From Bradyrhizobium sp. CCBAU 51765 (GTDB taxonomy: Bacteria; Pseudomonadota; Alphaproteobacteria; Rhizobiales; Xanthobacteraceae): DNA of 64,000 nucleotides. The DNA is taken from positions 1 through 64,000 of the forward strand of contig NZ_CP030038.1 of the NCBI RefSeq assembly GCF_015291725.1. Direction: 5' to 3'. The notes under the pieces are model-generated. The model saw only the letters and a list, made by a program, of their open reading frames with translations, was not told where the DNA came from and made no database searches. This document shows positions 1-11,424 of this stretch, piece after piece (the stretch's first letter is position 1; every line of letters starts with the position of its first letter). A program made the position numbers and the translations under genes.

Positions 1-1404
1 ATGGAACAGGATCGCTGGTCACGCGTGAAGGGTCGGCTGCGCTCGAGCGTTGGCGAGGACGTTTACACGAGCTGGTTTGCGCGCATGGATCTGGAAGGCG
101 TGCAGGACGAGAGCGTGCGGCTCTCGGTGCCGACGCGTTTCCTGAAGAGCTGGATCCAGGCTCACTACGCCGAGCGCGTGCTGTCGTGCTGGCAGGCCGA
201 GATGCCGGAGGTGCATCGCATCGATCTCACCGTTCGCTCCGCTGTGCGCCCGGTGGTGCAAACGAAGGAAGCGCCCGCGCCGGTCGAGGCGCGCCGCGCG
301 CCGACGCCGGAGCTGCGCTCGACCGCGACCGCGCCGGTCTCGGCCAGTCACGACGCGCTCGGCGGCTCGCCGCTCGATCCGCGCCTGACCTTCGCGAGCT
401 TCGTCGTCGGCCGCTCCAACACGCTGGCGCATGCGGCCGCGCGCCAGGTCGCCGAAGGTCGCCGCGGCGATCCCGTGATGTTCAACCCGCTCTACATCCA
501 TGCCGGCGTCGGCCTCGGCAAGACGCACCTGCTCCAGGCGGTAACCTGGGCCGGCAATTCCGGCAACGAGCGCAAGGTGCTTTATCTTACCGCTGAAAAA
601 TTCATGTACGGCTTCGTCGCCGCGCTGAAGACGCAGACGGCGCTGGCCTTCAAGGAAGCGCTGCGCGGCATCGACGTGCTCGTGATCGACGATCTGCAGT
701 TCCTGCAGGGCAAGTCGACGCAGGCCGAATTCTGCCACACGCTGAACGCGCTGATCGACGCCGGCCGCCAGGTCGTGATCGCTGCCGACCGTCCGCCGTC
801 CGACCTCGAAAGCCTCGATGACCGCGTGCGCTCGCGTCTCGCCGGCGGGCTCGTGGTCGAGATGGGCTCGCTCGGCGAGGAGCTGCGCCACGGCATCCTC
901 AAGTCGCGCGTCGCTGCTGCCCGCGCCCATCATGCGACGTTCGAAGTGCCCGAGGAGGTGCTGCAATATCTGGCGCGCACCATTACTCATAACGGCCGCG
1001 ACCTCGAAGGCGCGATCAACCGTCTGCTTGCGCATTCCAAGCTCAACAACCGGCCGGTGACGCTGGAAATGGCCGAGCACGAGGTGCGCGACCTGGTCCG
1101 GCCGCAGGAGCCGAAGCGGATCAAGATCGAGGACATCCAGCGCGTGGTGGCGCGGCAGTACAATGTCAGCCGCTCCGACCTGTTGTCCTCGCGCCGCACC
1201 GCCAACGTGGTCCGCCCGCGCCAGGTGGCGATGTATCTGGCCAAGACCCTGACCTTGCGCTCGCTGCCCGAGATCGGCCGCCGCTTCGGCGGACGCGACC
1301 ACACCACCGTGCTGCACGCGGTGCGCAAGATCGAGGCGTTGGTCTCGAAGGACACCGCGCTGTCGGAAGAGGTCGAGTCGCTGAAGCGCCAGCTCCAGGA
1401 GTAA
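1..1404 (+). CDS. dnaA: Chromosomal replication initiator protein DnaA
   Basis: DnaA binds origin DnaA boxes and, in its ATP form, melts oriC and loads the DnaB helicase. The 467 residues show domain I (about 1-80), a short Pro/Ala-rich domain II (about 80-125), an AAA+ domain III with Walker A GVGLGKT near 169-175 and Walker B VLVIDD near 226-231, and domain IV with the DnaA signature [11 protein letters not shown] near 431-441. The ATG at base 1 is the first base available. Related proteins often have a few more N-terminal residues, so the true start may lie just before the window. The gene probably marks the conventional zero point of the chromosome. Confidence 0.97.
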   Translation: MEQDRWSRVKGRLRSSVGEDVYTSWFARMDLEGVQDESVRLSVPTRFLKSWIQAHYAERVLSCWQAEMPEVHRIDLTVRSAVRPVVQTKEAPAPVEARRAPTPELRSTATAPVSASHDALGGSPLDPRLTFASFVVGRSNTLAHAAARQVAEGRRGDPVMFNPLYIHAGVGLGKTHLLQAVTWAGNSGNERKVLYLTAEKFMYGFVAALKTQTALAFKEALRGIDVLVIDDLQFLQGKSTQAEFCHTLNALIDAGRQVVIAADRPPSDLESLDDRVRSRLAGGLVVEMGSLGEELRHGILKSRVAAARAHHATFEVPEEVLQYLARTITHNGRDLEGAINRLLAHSKLNNRPVTLEMAEHEVRDLVRPQEPKRIKIEDIQRVVARQYNVSRSDLLSSRRTANVVRPRQVAMYLAKTLTLRSLPEIGRRFGGRDHTTVLHAVRKIEALVSKDTALSEEVESLKRQLQE

Positions 1405-1458
1405 AGGCCTACTTCTCTCGCGCGAGGGTGACCGCACCCCCAAGTCGCATCGGAAGAC

Positions 1459-1545
1459 CGTCATGCCCGGGCTTGTCCCGGGCATCCACGTTCTTCGGAC
1501 GGCCGACCAAGACGTGGACGGCCGGGACAAAGCCCGGCCATGACG
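1459..1545. repeat. Interspersed palindromic repeat, family A
   Basis: The ends are inverted copies (CGTCATGCCCGGGC... and ...GCCCGGCCATGACG), with an inner inverted pair CCACGT/ACGTGG. Related copies lie at 10657-10742, 29860-29985 and 48329-48363. It can fold into a long hairpin and fills much of the dnaA-dnaN spacer. Short ORFs across it (for example PGLSRAST) are translation artefacts. Confidence 0.85.
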
Positions 1546-1786
1546 CGTGCGGAGACGTCCATGCCCGGCGAGGCGTTCAGCTCGTCGCGGAAACATCGGT
1601 AAATCGTGGGGAACTGGCGCCAATCCCTTGAATCCGGGGGCCATCCGGGCCACCTTGCGCGACCCTGAAGGCTTTGATCATATCGGCTGGATCCGGCTTC
1701 TTGGGGGTCTTCGGTGCCGTGGCGCGCGTCCCGCCGCCCGGCCGTCTCAACGCTGTGTTTTCCTTGGGGATCGGGCGAGTAGTGCA
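1546..1786. other. dnaA-dnaN spacer, no gene seen
   Basis: This is the part of the 382-base dnaA-dnaN spacer not covered by the repeat. I saw no TTATCCACA-type DnaA box, AT-rich block or convincing ORF. An in-frame upstream extension of dnaN starts at 1547 but lacks DnaN-like sequence. It presumably holds the dnaN promoter and leader. Confidence 0.5.
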
Positions 1787-2905
1787 ATGAAGGTTACGGT
1801 CGAACGCGCGCAACTCCTGAAGTCGCTGGGCCATGTCCACCGCGTGGTCGAGCGCCGCAACACGATTCCCATCCTCGGCAACGTGCTGGTTCGCGCCGAG
1901 AACGCGAAATTGTCGCTGAAGGCGACCGACCTCGACCTCGAGGTGACGGAGACGCTGCCGGCGGAAACCGCGACCGCCGGTTCCACCACCGTGCCGGCGC
2001 ACATGTTCTACGACATCGTGCGCAAGCTGCCCGATGGCTCGCAGATCGTGCTGGAAGCCGACGGCGACCGCTCCGTGCTGGCGATCCGCGCCGGCCGCTC
2101 GCGCTTCACGCTGCAGACGCTGCCGGAGAACGACTTCCCGGACCTGGCCGCAGGCGACATGTCGCACTCGTTCTCGCTCGCCGCCAAGGACGTCAAGCGG
2201 CTGATCGACCGCACCCAGTTCGCGATCTCCACCGAGGAAACGCGCTACTACCTCAACGGCATCTATCTGCACGCCGCCGGCACGCCGAAGGCCGCCACCC
2301 TGCGCGGCGTCGCCACCGACGGCCACCGCCTCGCCCAGCTCGACCTGGTGCAGCCCAAGGGTGCCGAGGGCATGCCCGGCGTGATCGTGCCGCGCAAGAC
2401 CGTCGGCGAGGTGCAGCGCCTGATCGAGGATACCGACGCCGAGATGACGATCGAGCTGTCGCAGGCCAAGATCCGCTTCACCATCGGTAACGTCGTGCTG
2501 ACCTCGAAGCTGATCGACGGCACCTTCCCGGATTACGGCCGCGTCATCCCGCAGAACAACGACAAGGAGCTCGTCGTCGACAAGAAGGATTTCGAGAACG
2601 CGGTCGACCGCGTCTCCACGATCTCCAGCGAGCGGGGACGGGCGGTCAAGCTGTCGCTGTCGCCGGGCAAGCTGGTGCTGTCGGTGACCAACCCGGATTC
2701 CGGCAGCGCGACCGAAGAGCTCGAGGTCGAATACGCCTCCGACGCCCTCGATATCGGCTTCAACTCCCGCTACCTGCTCGACATCGCCGCCCAGATCGAA
2801 GGCGACGTCGCGACCTTGAGGCTCGCCGACCCCGGCTCGCCCACCCTGGTGCAGGACCGCGACGACAAGAGCGCCCTGTACGTGCTGATGCCGATGCGGG
2901 TGTGA
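1787..2905 (+). CDS. dnaN: DNA polymerase III subunit beta (sliding clamp)
   Basis: The beta clamp forms a dimeric ring that tethers DNA polymerase III to the template and recruits repair factors. The product is 372 residues, the usual bacterial length. It begins MKVTVERAQLLKSL and ends in YVLMPMRV, matching the C-terminal (M)PMR(L/V) motif of beta clamps. Three repeated clamp domains fit about 1-120, 125-250 and 252-372. The ATG at 1787 is chosen because an 80-residue upstream extension is not DnaN-like. It lies in the dnaA-dnaN-recF-gyrB order. Confidence 0.97.
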   Translation: MKVTVERAQLLKSLGHVHRVVERRNTIPILGNVLVRAENAKLSLKATDLDLEVTETLPAETATAGSTTVPAHMFYDIVRKLPDGSQIVLEADGDRSVLAIRAGRSRFTLQTLPENDFPDLAAGDMSHSFSLAAKDVKRLIDRTQFAISTEETRYYLNGIYLHAAGTPKAATLRGVATDGHRLAQLDLVQPKGAEGMPGVIVPRKTVGEVQRLIEDTDAEMTIELSQAKIRFTIGNVVLTSKLIDGTFPDYGRVIPQNNDKELVVDKKDFENAVDRVSTISSERGRAVKLSLSPGKLVLSVTNPDSGSATEELEVEYASDALDIGFNSRYLLDIAAQIEGDVATLRLADPGSPTLVQDRDDKSALYVLMPMRV

Positions 2906-2946
2906 GGGGCGTGGTCTTCCTCTCCCGACACCTTCTGTGTGGAGAC

Positions 2947-3114
2947 AACCCCTCACCTGGCTTCGCTGCGCGAAGCCACCCTCTCCCACAAGGGGAGAGG
3001 GTGAAACGACAGCTTTCCCCGTCGAAACAAGCGCGATGCAGGTTGCTGTGCCCTCTCCCCTTGTGGGAGAGGGCATCTCCGCTGACGGATACACACTCAG
3101 TCGGGTGAGGGGTT
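2947..3114. repeat. Palindromic repeat, family B (left flank of DUF559 gene)
   Basis: The element begins AACCCCTCACC and ends GGTGAGGGGTT, so its ends are inverted copies. Inside are CTCTCCCACAAGGGGAGAGG and its reverse near 3050-3072. The right end falls two bases before the GTG of the DUF559 gene. Other family B sites: 3485-3543, 7883-7911, 12730-12878, 18363-18417 and 60283-60306. Confidence 0.85.
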
Positions 3115-3115
3115 C

Positions 3116-3481
3116 GTGCCGCAGGAGCCATCCCATCGGCCAGTCGCCAAGCGTCTCCGCCAGTTCGCGAAGAACATGCGACATGAGCCGACGGATGCTG
3201 AAGCTGCGATGTGGCGCTTGCTGAGGGATCGTCGGCTGTCCGCGTTCAAGTTCCGCCGGCAGGTCCCGTTCAAGAATTTCATTCTCGATTTCGTCTGCTT
3301 CGAGAAGCGTCTCGTGATCGAGATCGACGGGAGCCAGCACGTGGAATCGCGGCGTGACGCAGTACGCGAAGCCGCGCTTTCTGCAGAAGGATTCTCGATC
3401 GAGCGCTACTGGAACAACGACCTGCTACAGCAGCCCACCTCTGTATTGGAGGATATCCTTGCAAAGCTCGGCGCGCGGTAA
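3116..3481 (+). CDS. DUF559 endonuclease-domain protein
   Basis: This 121-residue protein matches DUF559, a small domain of the restriction-endonuclease-like fold related to Vsr nucleases. Supporting segments are TDAEAAMWRLLRDRRL, KFRRQVPF, FILDFVCFEKRLVIEIDGSQH and the late GFSIERYWNNDLL. The D...E-x-D pattern (DFVC, IEIDG) fits the PD-(D/E)XK-type active site of the family. The function of DUF559 proteins is unknown. GTG at 3116 is the earliest start; ATG at 3176 is an alternative. The gene sits between two inverted family B repeats with only 1-3 bases on each side, suggesting a linked mobile or repeat-associated unit. Confidence 0.85.
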   Translation: MPQEPSHRPVAKRLRQFAKNMRHEPTDAEAAMWRLLRDRRLSAFKFRRQVPFKNFILDFVCFEKRLVIEIDGSQHVESRRDAVREAALSAEGFSIERYWNNDLLQQPTSVLEDILAKLGAR

Positions 3482-3484
3482 GAT

Positions 3485-3543
3485 ACCCCTCACCCGTCGC
3501 CTCACGACGTGAGGCGCCACCCTCTCCCACAAGGGGAGAGGGG
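3485..3543. repeat. Palindromic repeat, family B (right flank of DUF559 gene)
   Basis: It starts ACCCCTCACCC and runs into CTCTCCCACAAGGGGAGAGG. It begins three bases after the DUF559 stop codon and mirrors the right end of the repeat at 2947-3114. It ends about 28 bases before recF. Confidence 0.85.
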
Positions 3544-3570
3544 AAGAGTCGCGTCCATGACGAAGAGACC

Positions 3571-4707
3571 ATGACCCCCTCCCGCATTCATCGCCTGACG
3601 CTGACGCATTTTCGCAATTATCGGGCGGCGGGGCTCGAGACGACGGCTGACATGGTGGCGCTGGTCGGGCCGAACGGGGCAGGCAAGACCAATTGCATCG
3701 AGGCGATCTCGTTCCTGTCGCCGGGGCGCGGCCTGCGCCGTGCGACGCTGGAAGACGTCGCCGACAACCAGGGTGACGGCTCATGGGCGGTGTCGGCGCA
3801 GGTCGAGGGCGCGCTGGGGCTTGCGACGCTCGGCACCGGCATCGACGCGCCGCGCGCCGAGAGCGCCGTGAGCCGGCGCTGCCGCATCGACCGCGAGCCG
3901 GTGGGTTCGGCCAGCGCCTTCGGCGATCACATCCGCATGGTGTGGCTGACGCCGGCGATGGACGGGCTGTTCATGGGGGCGGCTTCCGAACGGCGGCGCT
4001 TCTTCGATCGCCTCGTGCTCGCGATCGACAGCGAGCATTCCAGCCGGATCAACGCACTCGAGCGCTCGCTGCGCTCGCGCAACCGCCTGCTGGAGACGCG
4101 CAATTACGACGACCATTGGTGTGACGCGATCGAGCGCGAGACCGCGGAGCTCGCGGTCGCGGTCGCGGCGACGCGCGGCCAGACCGCGGCAAGGCTCACC
4201 GGCATGCTCAACGCGCGCGCGCAGGAATCCGCCTTCCCCTCGGCGCAGATCGCGCTCGACGGCTGGATGGAGAACGCGCTGCTGACGGAGACCGCGACCT
4301 CGGTCGAGGATCGCTACCGCCAGATCCTGCGCGACAACCGCCCGCGCGATGCGATCGCCGGCCGCACTACCGACGGCCCGCATCTCACCGATCTGCAGGT
4401 CGTCTATGCGCCCAAGAGCATGCCGGCGCGCGATGCCTCCACCGGCGAGCAGAAGGCGCTTCTGATCGGGCTCGTGCTGGCGCATGCGACGCTGGTCGCC
4501 GAGATGACCGGAATCGTGCCGCTGCTGCTGCTCGACGAAGTGGTCGCGCATCTCGATCCGAACCGCCGTGCGGCGCTGTTCGAGGAGCTGAAGAAGCTCG
4601 GCGCGCAGGTGTGGCTGACCGGTGCGGATCCTGCCGCCTTCACCGAGATCGGCGCGGGCGGCGAAGTCTTTGACGTCGAGAGCGGACGAGTCTCGGCGCG
4701 AAGGTAG
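3571..4707 (+). CDS. recF: DNA replication and repair protein RecF
   Basis: RecF is an SMC/ABC-like ATPase that with RecO and RecR loads RecA at single-strand gaps. The 378-residue product has the N-terminal RecF sequence IHRLTLTHFRNYR, Walker A GPNGAGKTN near 32-40, the ABC-type segment STGEQKALLIGL and Walker B LLLLDEVVAHLD. The ATG at 3571 fits the family start. It follows dnaN as in most bacteria, displaced here by the DUF559-repeat unit. Confidence 0.96.
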   Translation: MTPSRIHRLTLTHFRNYRAAGLETTADMVALVGPNGAGKTNCIEAISFLSPGRGLRRATLEDVADNQGDGSWAVSAQVEGALGLATLGTGIDAPRAESAVSRRCRIDREPVGSASAFGDHIRMVWLTPAMDGLFMGAASERRRFFDRLVLAIDSEHSSRINALERSLRSRNRLLETRNYDDHWCDAIERETAELAVAVAATRGQTAARLTGMLNARAQESAFPSAQIALDGWMENALLTETATSVEDRYRQILRDNRPRDAIAGRTTDGPHLTDLQVVYAPKSMPARDASTGEQKALLIGLVLAHATLVAEMTGIVPLLLLDEVVAHLDPNRRAALFEELKKLGAQVWLTGADPAAFTEIGAGGEVFDVESGRVSARR

Positions 4708-4810
4708 GCTGCCATATTGAACCCGCCCGTTTCAGGCCGCGACTAGCTGCTTGTGGCTGCCAGAGGCGGTCATCGCGCAGGATTTCAGACGCGCGCGATA
4801 TCCTTGGAGC

Positions 4811-5560
4811 ATGAGCATGGCGACGGTGAGGCGTGGGGCGCAAGCTCCGGCACGATGGCAGCTTGTTGCGTGCGGCCTCGCTCTCTTCGCGAGCTGCCTG
4901 CTCGCGGCAAGCGCCGGCGCCTTCGTGTCTACCCTGCCGCCGCTGTTCTCGGCCGCGCTCACGCTCGATCCCGCTGCCAGGCTGCCTGCGCCGACCCGCT
5001 ACAGCTATCGTGGGATCCACACCACCGTGATGCCTGGCATCGAAGAGCCGCTCCGCACCCGGCTCGAAGCTCGCGTGCCCGCAGCGCTCGGCGACGTCCT
5101 CGCCTTCTATCGAACCGAGCTTCGAAAGCTCGGTTGGCAGGAACGGCAGGACAACGCGACGGTCACCGCCGATCGCGCGCGCCTCGCCTTCGTCTCCCCG
5201 ATCGGGCCGGCAACGCTGGAGCTCGATCGCAATGGCGGCAGCACCGCGGTGCATCTCGTGCAGAAGAATTCCGATGTCGCGACCCGGGCAAACGTCCTGC
5301 CCGAACCCGGCCAGGCCAAGCTGGTGTTCAGCAACATTGGCGAGAACGAAGCCGTGCTCGCGATCCGCGAGCGGACCATCCCGCGCCCCGCCGGCGCCAA
5401 TGCCGTCGCGCTGGACCTCGTGCCCGGCAAATATCCCTACGCACTGAGCGTGCCGGGCCGTCCGGCCACCACGAACGTGCTCACCGTCACGGCTGGCCAT
5501 ACCTGGGAGCTCACGGTCGGACGCGACGGAGCGGCGTGGCCGCCGCTCCAGCTGTATTGA
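4811..5560 (+). CDS. Exported protein with one FY...GW repeat; paralogue of next gene
   Basis: I do not recognise a named family. The 249-residue product has a signal peptide (about 1-37, hydrophobic run LVACGLALFASCLLAAS). A unit around residues 88-150 contains GDVLAFYRTELRKLGWQE. The C-terminal domain (about 155-249) ends PPLQLY. The unit and C-terminal domain align closely with the C-terminal 170 residues of the 717-residue neighbour, and the signal peptides share RRGAQAPARW, so the two genes look like products of a tandem duplication. ATG at 4811 is chosen because it begins the signal peptide; 4817 is an alternative. Its role, probably periplasmic, is unknown. Confidence 0.85.
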   Translation: MSMATVRRGAQAPARWQLVACGLALFASCLLAASAGAFVSTLPPLFSAALTLDPAARLPAPTRYSYRGIHTTVMPGIEEPLRTRLEARVPAALGDVLAFYRTELRKLGWQERQDNATVTADRARLAFVSPIGPATLELDRNGGSTAVHLVQKNSDVATRANVLPEPGQAKLVFSNIGENEAVLAIRERTIPRPAGANAVALDLVPGKYPYALSVPGRPATTNVLTVTAGHTWELTVGRDGAAWPPLQLY

Positions 5561-5708
5561 GCCCTGCCTGCGCGCAGCGCGCAGCTCCGGCGCCGCCTGT
5601 TGAACCTGGCCGGTTCCTGCAGCGACTTCTCGTCTGAGGCCGCGCCGATGATGTCGCAGCCTGCAATTGCGCGGACATGAAGCCGCGCCCAAATCCGGAG
5701 CTTTGACG

Positions 5709-7862
5709 ATGCCGATGATCCGGCGCGGGGCGCAAGCCCCGGCAAGATGGCTGCTGCTTGCCTGCATTCTCGCGATGGCGAGCGCCCCACATCCCGCGAG
5801 CGCGGCCGACGAAGGCATCGTCGACGTCCATACCCTGCCGCGGCTGGACGGCGCGGTGAAGGATACTTCGCGCCCGGACACCTACCGTGTGACGTACACC
5901 GTGCCGAGCGGGGTTGCCGCCGCGTCGGACGCGACGAAGAAGCTGCTGAGCGCGGACGGCTGGGTGCCCTATGTGTATCCGCTGGACGAGAAGAGCTCCA
6001 CGCTGACCTTCAAGAAGGGACGGCAGGGCCTCCGTGCCTCCTTCACGCAGGCCCGCGGCCAGTCCGCGGTGTCCTACACGCCTAACCGGATCTATTCCAA
6101 CGTGCCGTTTCCGGACGGCGCGACCGAACTCGTGTTCGACGAGACACGGCCCTATCTCGGCTGCATCGCGCCCGGCGCGCTCGATGCGACCTCGGTTTTC
6201 TTCGCCAAGGAGATGGCGGCGATGGGCTGGCGCAAGCTCACGCCCGAGACTGCGGCACGCTGGCCGAACGCCGATCTCGCCGAGACCGTCCCGAACGGCA
6301 TGCGCGTCTTCTACGACCATCCCGATGGCGACACGACGCAGTTCTACAAGCAGAAGCCGGTCATGCTGACCCTGACGCGCCGCGACGACGGAAGGACCAA
6401 CGTCGAGATCCGGGTGGCGCCGTTCGCGCTGCCGGAGGCGCTTCAGGCCGACGACGACATGGCCGGCCTGCCGCGCCCCAAGCCGACCAAATCTGCGCGG
6501 AGCCTCGGCGGCGCAAGCTCCAACAAGCGCGAGATCTCGGCGGCCGCGATGGCCGAGCTGCCTGCCGTGCTCGCCTTCTATCGTCGCGAGCTCGCCGCAC
6601 GTGGCTGGCAAGAGGATGGCAGCGCGCCCCTCGCACCCGGCGACGAGGTCGCGATCAGGATTTCCTCGGCAGAGGAAACCGCCGTGCTGCGGCTCGGCCG
6701 CAAATACGATTTCACCATGATCAGCCTGACCGCGCAGGTGAAGGACTCCGCTCTTGCCGCCCGCGCCAAGGCGAAGAAGGAGGCCGACGAAAAATTCCTT
6801 GGCGATGCGTTGGGCGCGGCCCAGCAGCTCATTGTCGCTGATGAGGCCAGGCGCAAGGCACAGGCGGCTTCGCTGTCCGATGCGCCGCTCAATGCGCGCG
6901 CCGACAGCAAGACGCCGGTGCCGCTGCCCGAGACTGCCGAGGGCGTGACGTTCGAGGGCGGCGACGGCCGGCTCGAATTCTCGTCCACGTCGACCGTGAA
7001 GGCGCTCGGCACGTTCTATCGGACGACGCTGAAGAGCTCGGGCTGGAAGGAGCAGCCCTCCGTCATCAACCAGCCCAACATGGCGGTGATGACGTTCTCC
7101 AGGGGCGGCAAGTCGATCTCGATGACCGTGATGCAGATGGGCCCGAAGGTGAATGTCCGCGCCAACGGATCGGGCCTGGTGACGGAAGCGGCCAGGCCTG
7201 CGCCCGGCGCGGAGGTGGAGGTGCAGGCCAAATCGTCCGAGCCGCTCAAGCCCGATCCCGAGTCTCAACTGCCCGTGCCGACACAGCGTTCGTCGAAATC
7301 GTTCGCCACCACAAAGATGCCGGGCAACGAGGCGCCGTTCCGCCGCGAGCTGACGGCCAGCATCCCGGCACCGCTCGGCGACGTCCTCGCCTTCTACCGT
7401 GCTGAGCTGTCCAGGCTCGGCTGGCAGGAGAAGGCCGACGGCGCGACTGTGTCCGCAAAACGCGCGCAGATCGACTTCACCTCGCCACAAGGCCCGGCCG
7501 TGCTCAAGCTCGGCCGCGCCAAGGGCGAGACCACGGTCGATCTGGCGCAGAAGAATTCGGATGCCGCGGCCAAGGCCGATATCATGCCGAAGGCAGGCCA
7601 GGCGCGGCTTATGCTCGGGAACATGGGACCGAACGAAGCCTCGCTGACGATCAACAAGCAGACGGTGAAGATCGCGGCCGGCGCCGGCGGCCCGCAATCG
7701 CCGAAAGGCCCGATGCTCGACCTGCCGCCCGGCAAGTACCAGTACGCGCTGCGGCTGCCCGGACGCCCGGCCCGCACCGAAGCGCTGACCGTTGCCGCCG
7801 GCGAGGCCTGGGGCCTCCTGGTGGGGCCAGGCGGGGACGTGCTGCCGCTTCAGATGTACTGA
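5709..7862 (+). CDS. Exported multi-repeat FY...GW protein
   Basis: This 717-residue protein is also unrecognised. A signal peptide (about 1-32, with LLLACILAMASA) precedes about five divergent copies of a 65-95-residue unit centred on FYR.EL...GW. The aromatic-GW cores lie near residues 60-84, 163-174, 289-300, 436-446 and 562-572. Residues 345-400 are Ala/Lys/Glu-rich and probably helical. The final domain (about 625-717) is shared with the preceding gene and ends VLPLQMY. ATG at 5709 is supported by similarity to that gene's start. The repeats could form a beta-rich periplasmic scaffold, but this is inference. Placed between recF and gyrB, it shows no obvious link to replication. Confidence 0.87.
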   Translation: MPMIRRGAQAPARWLLLACILAMASAPHPASAADEGIVDVHTLPRLDGAVKDTSRPDTYRVTYTVPSGVAAASDATKKLLSADGWVPYVYPLDEKSSTLTFKKGRQGLRASFTQARGQSAVSYTPNRIYSNVPFPDGATELVFDETRPYLGCIAPGALDATSVFFAKEMAAMGWRKLTPETAARWPNADLAETVPNGMRVFYDHPDGDTTQFYKQKPVMLTLTRRDDGRTNVEIRVAPFALPEALQADDDMAGLPRPKPTKSARSLGGASSNKREISAAAMAELPAVLAFYRRELAARGWQEDGSAPLAPGDEVAIRISSAEETAVLRLGRKYDFTMISLTAQVKDSALAARAKAKKEADEKFLGDALGAAQQLIVADEARRKAQAASLSDAPLNARADSKTPVPLPETAEGVTFEGGDGRLEFSSTSTVKALGTFYRTTLKSSGWKEQPSVINQPNMAVMTFSRGGKSISMTVMQMGPKVNVRANGSGLVTEAARPAPGAEVEVQAKSSEPLKPDPESQLPVPTQRSSKSFATTKMPGNEAPFRRELTASIPAPLGDVLAFYRAELSRLGWQEKADGATVSAKRAQIDFTSPQGPAVLKLGRAKGETTVDLAQKNSDAAAKADIMPKAGQARLMLGNMGPNEASLTINKQTVKIAAGAGGPQSPKGPMLDLPPGKYQYALRLPGRPARTEALTVAAGEAWGLLVGPGGDVLPLQMY

Positions 7863-7882
7863 GGCGACACCACGCCGGTGCG

Positions 7883-7911
7883 CTCTCTCTCCCGCTGGCA
7901 GGCGGGAGAGG
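7883..7911. repeat. Short family B hairpin
   Basis: CTCTCCCGC and GCGGGAGAG form a compact hairpin 20 bases after the preceding stop codon. It is a reduced form of family B and may act as a 3' stabilising or weak termination structure. Confidence 0.6.
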
Positions 7912-8001
7912 TTGCACCGAACCGATGGCCCGATCAGTCACCAGGAACCCGGAGCCACCTTTCCCGACCCGCAAAATCCACGTCTCACAGGACCCGGAAC
8001 G

Positions 8002-8022
8002 AGCCCTCGAATCGGGCTTTTT
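8002..8022 (+). terminator. Candidate intrinsic terminator upstream of gyrB
   Basis: AGCCC and GGGCT form a 5-bp stem with a 7-base loop followed by a run of T. The stem is short, so the call is modest. It would close the transcript of the 5709 gene. The rest of the 336-base spacer (7863-8198) shows no gene and presumably holds the gyrB promoter and leader. Confidence 0.4.
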
Positions 8023-8141
8023 GCAGCGCCGGAAATCGGCCTTCAAAAGCCTTGAAAATCGGCCTAAAAACCCCATCTGTTCAAAGGGTTGCCGGGGGAT
8101 ACTTTGCGCTAGGCGCAAGCGGTCTTTCGTGGCACAAATAG

Positions 8142-10634
<2,493 letters not shown>

Positions 10635-10656
10635 GGGCGGTTGGCTTTTGAACGGT

Positions 10657-10742
10657 CGTCATGCCCGGGCTTGTCCCGGGCATCCACGTTCTTCGTGTGG
10701 CGAAGCAAGACGTGGATGGCCGGGTCAAGCCCGGCCATGACG
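10657..10742. repeat. Interspersed palindromic repeat, family A
   Basis: CGTCATGCCCGGGC at the left and GCCCGGCCATGACG at the right are inverted ends, with inner CCACGT/ACGTGG arms. It is a near-copy of 1459-1545 and begins 22 bases after the gyrB stop. Confidence 0.85.
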
Positions 10743-10834
10743 AGGTGGGTGCACATGGCCTGAACCTCACCACCCGCCGTCGCGACGAAGTGGCATGAAC
10801 CCCGTCGGCCCTTCCGGCCGGGAAGCTTCGCGCC

Positions 10835-11302
10835 ATGATCGCCTCTGCAACACCCCGTTCCACCGTCCCGCCCCGCCGCCTCGGCATCATCTGCAGCATT
10901 GTCGGCGTGCTGGCGCTGATGGCGGCGGTGCTGCCGCATTGGGTGGTGCCGATCGTGTTTCCGCCGCCACCGGCGGACAAGGTGATCGTCGACACCGGCC
11001 ATCGCATCAAGGACCGCATCGTCGCGAAGGTGAAGGGCGTGGAGTATCAGGCTCCCAAGGTCGAGAAGTCGACTGGACGAAGCTGGAGTGAAACCGCATC
11101 GGTCGCCGCGATCTCGCTCGGCCTTCTCGCCATCCTGTTCTCGGTGCTCTCGCTGATCTTCCGGGAGGAGCGGCTCCTTGCCGCCGTCGCCGCCACACTC
11201 GGCACCGGCGCCATCGCGATCGAGATTTCCTTCTTCATGATGGGGGCGCTGATCCTGATCGCAATCCTCTATGTGATCGGCAACATCATCGGGCTGTTCT
11301 AA
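10835..11302 (+). CDS. Small inner-membrane protein, function unknown
   Basis: The 155-residue product has about four hydrophobic segments: near 18-42 (IICSIVGVLALMAAVLPHW), 88-108 (VAAISLGLLAILFSVLSLI), 114-133 and 132-153. A loop of about 45 charged residues follows the first segment and is probably periplasmic. I recognise no domain. ATG at 10835 is preferred over an overlapping frame. It may form a unit with the murA-like gene 122 bases downstream, but nothing in the sequence ties it to peptidoglycan synthesis. Confidence 0.75.
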   Translation: MIASATPRSTVPPRRLGIICSIVGVLALMAAVLPHWVVPIVFPPPPADKVIVDTGHRIKDRIVAKVKGVEYQAPKVEKSTGRSWSETASVAAISLGLLAILFSVLSLIFREERLLAAVAATLGTGAIAIEISFFMMGALILIAILYVIGNIIGLF

Positions 11303-11424
11303 GGGCGGCTTGCTGCCACAAGCTCGGACCTGCGAGTCCCGGCCAGCACAATTGCTCCCGCCATGAATTCTCTGTAGTTTCCGCCGAAACAGCCCCGCCC
11401 ACCAACAGGACAGCGAGAGACCAA

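Noticed and set aside
19..1653. Long minus-strand ORF of 544 codons across dnaA
   Set aside because: It is a shadow frame of dnaA caused by high G+C with biased third positions. Its product is His/Arg/Leu-rich and low in complexity.
1405..1786. Possible replication origin between dnaA and dnaN
   Set aside because: No TTATCCACA-type DnaA boxes, AT-rich unwinding block or 13-mer repeats seen. In many alphaproteobacteria oriC is away from dnaA.
2902..3224. Short ORFs with PSPLVGEG-type peptides
   Set aside because: They are translations of family B repeats.
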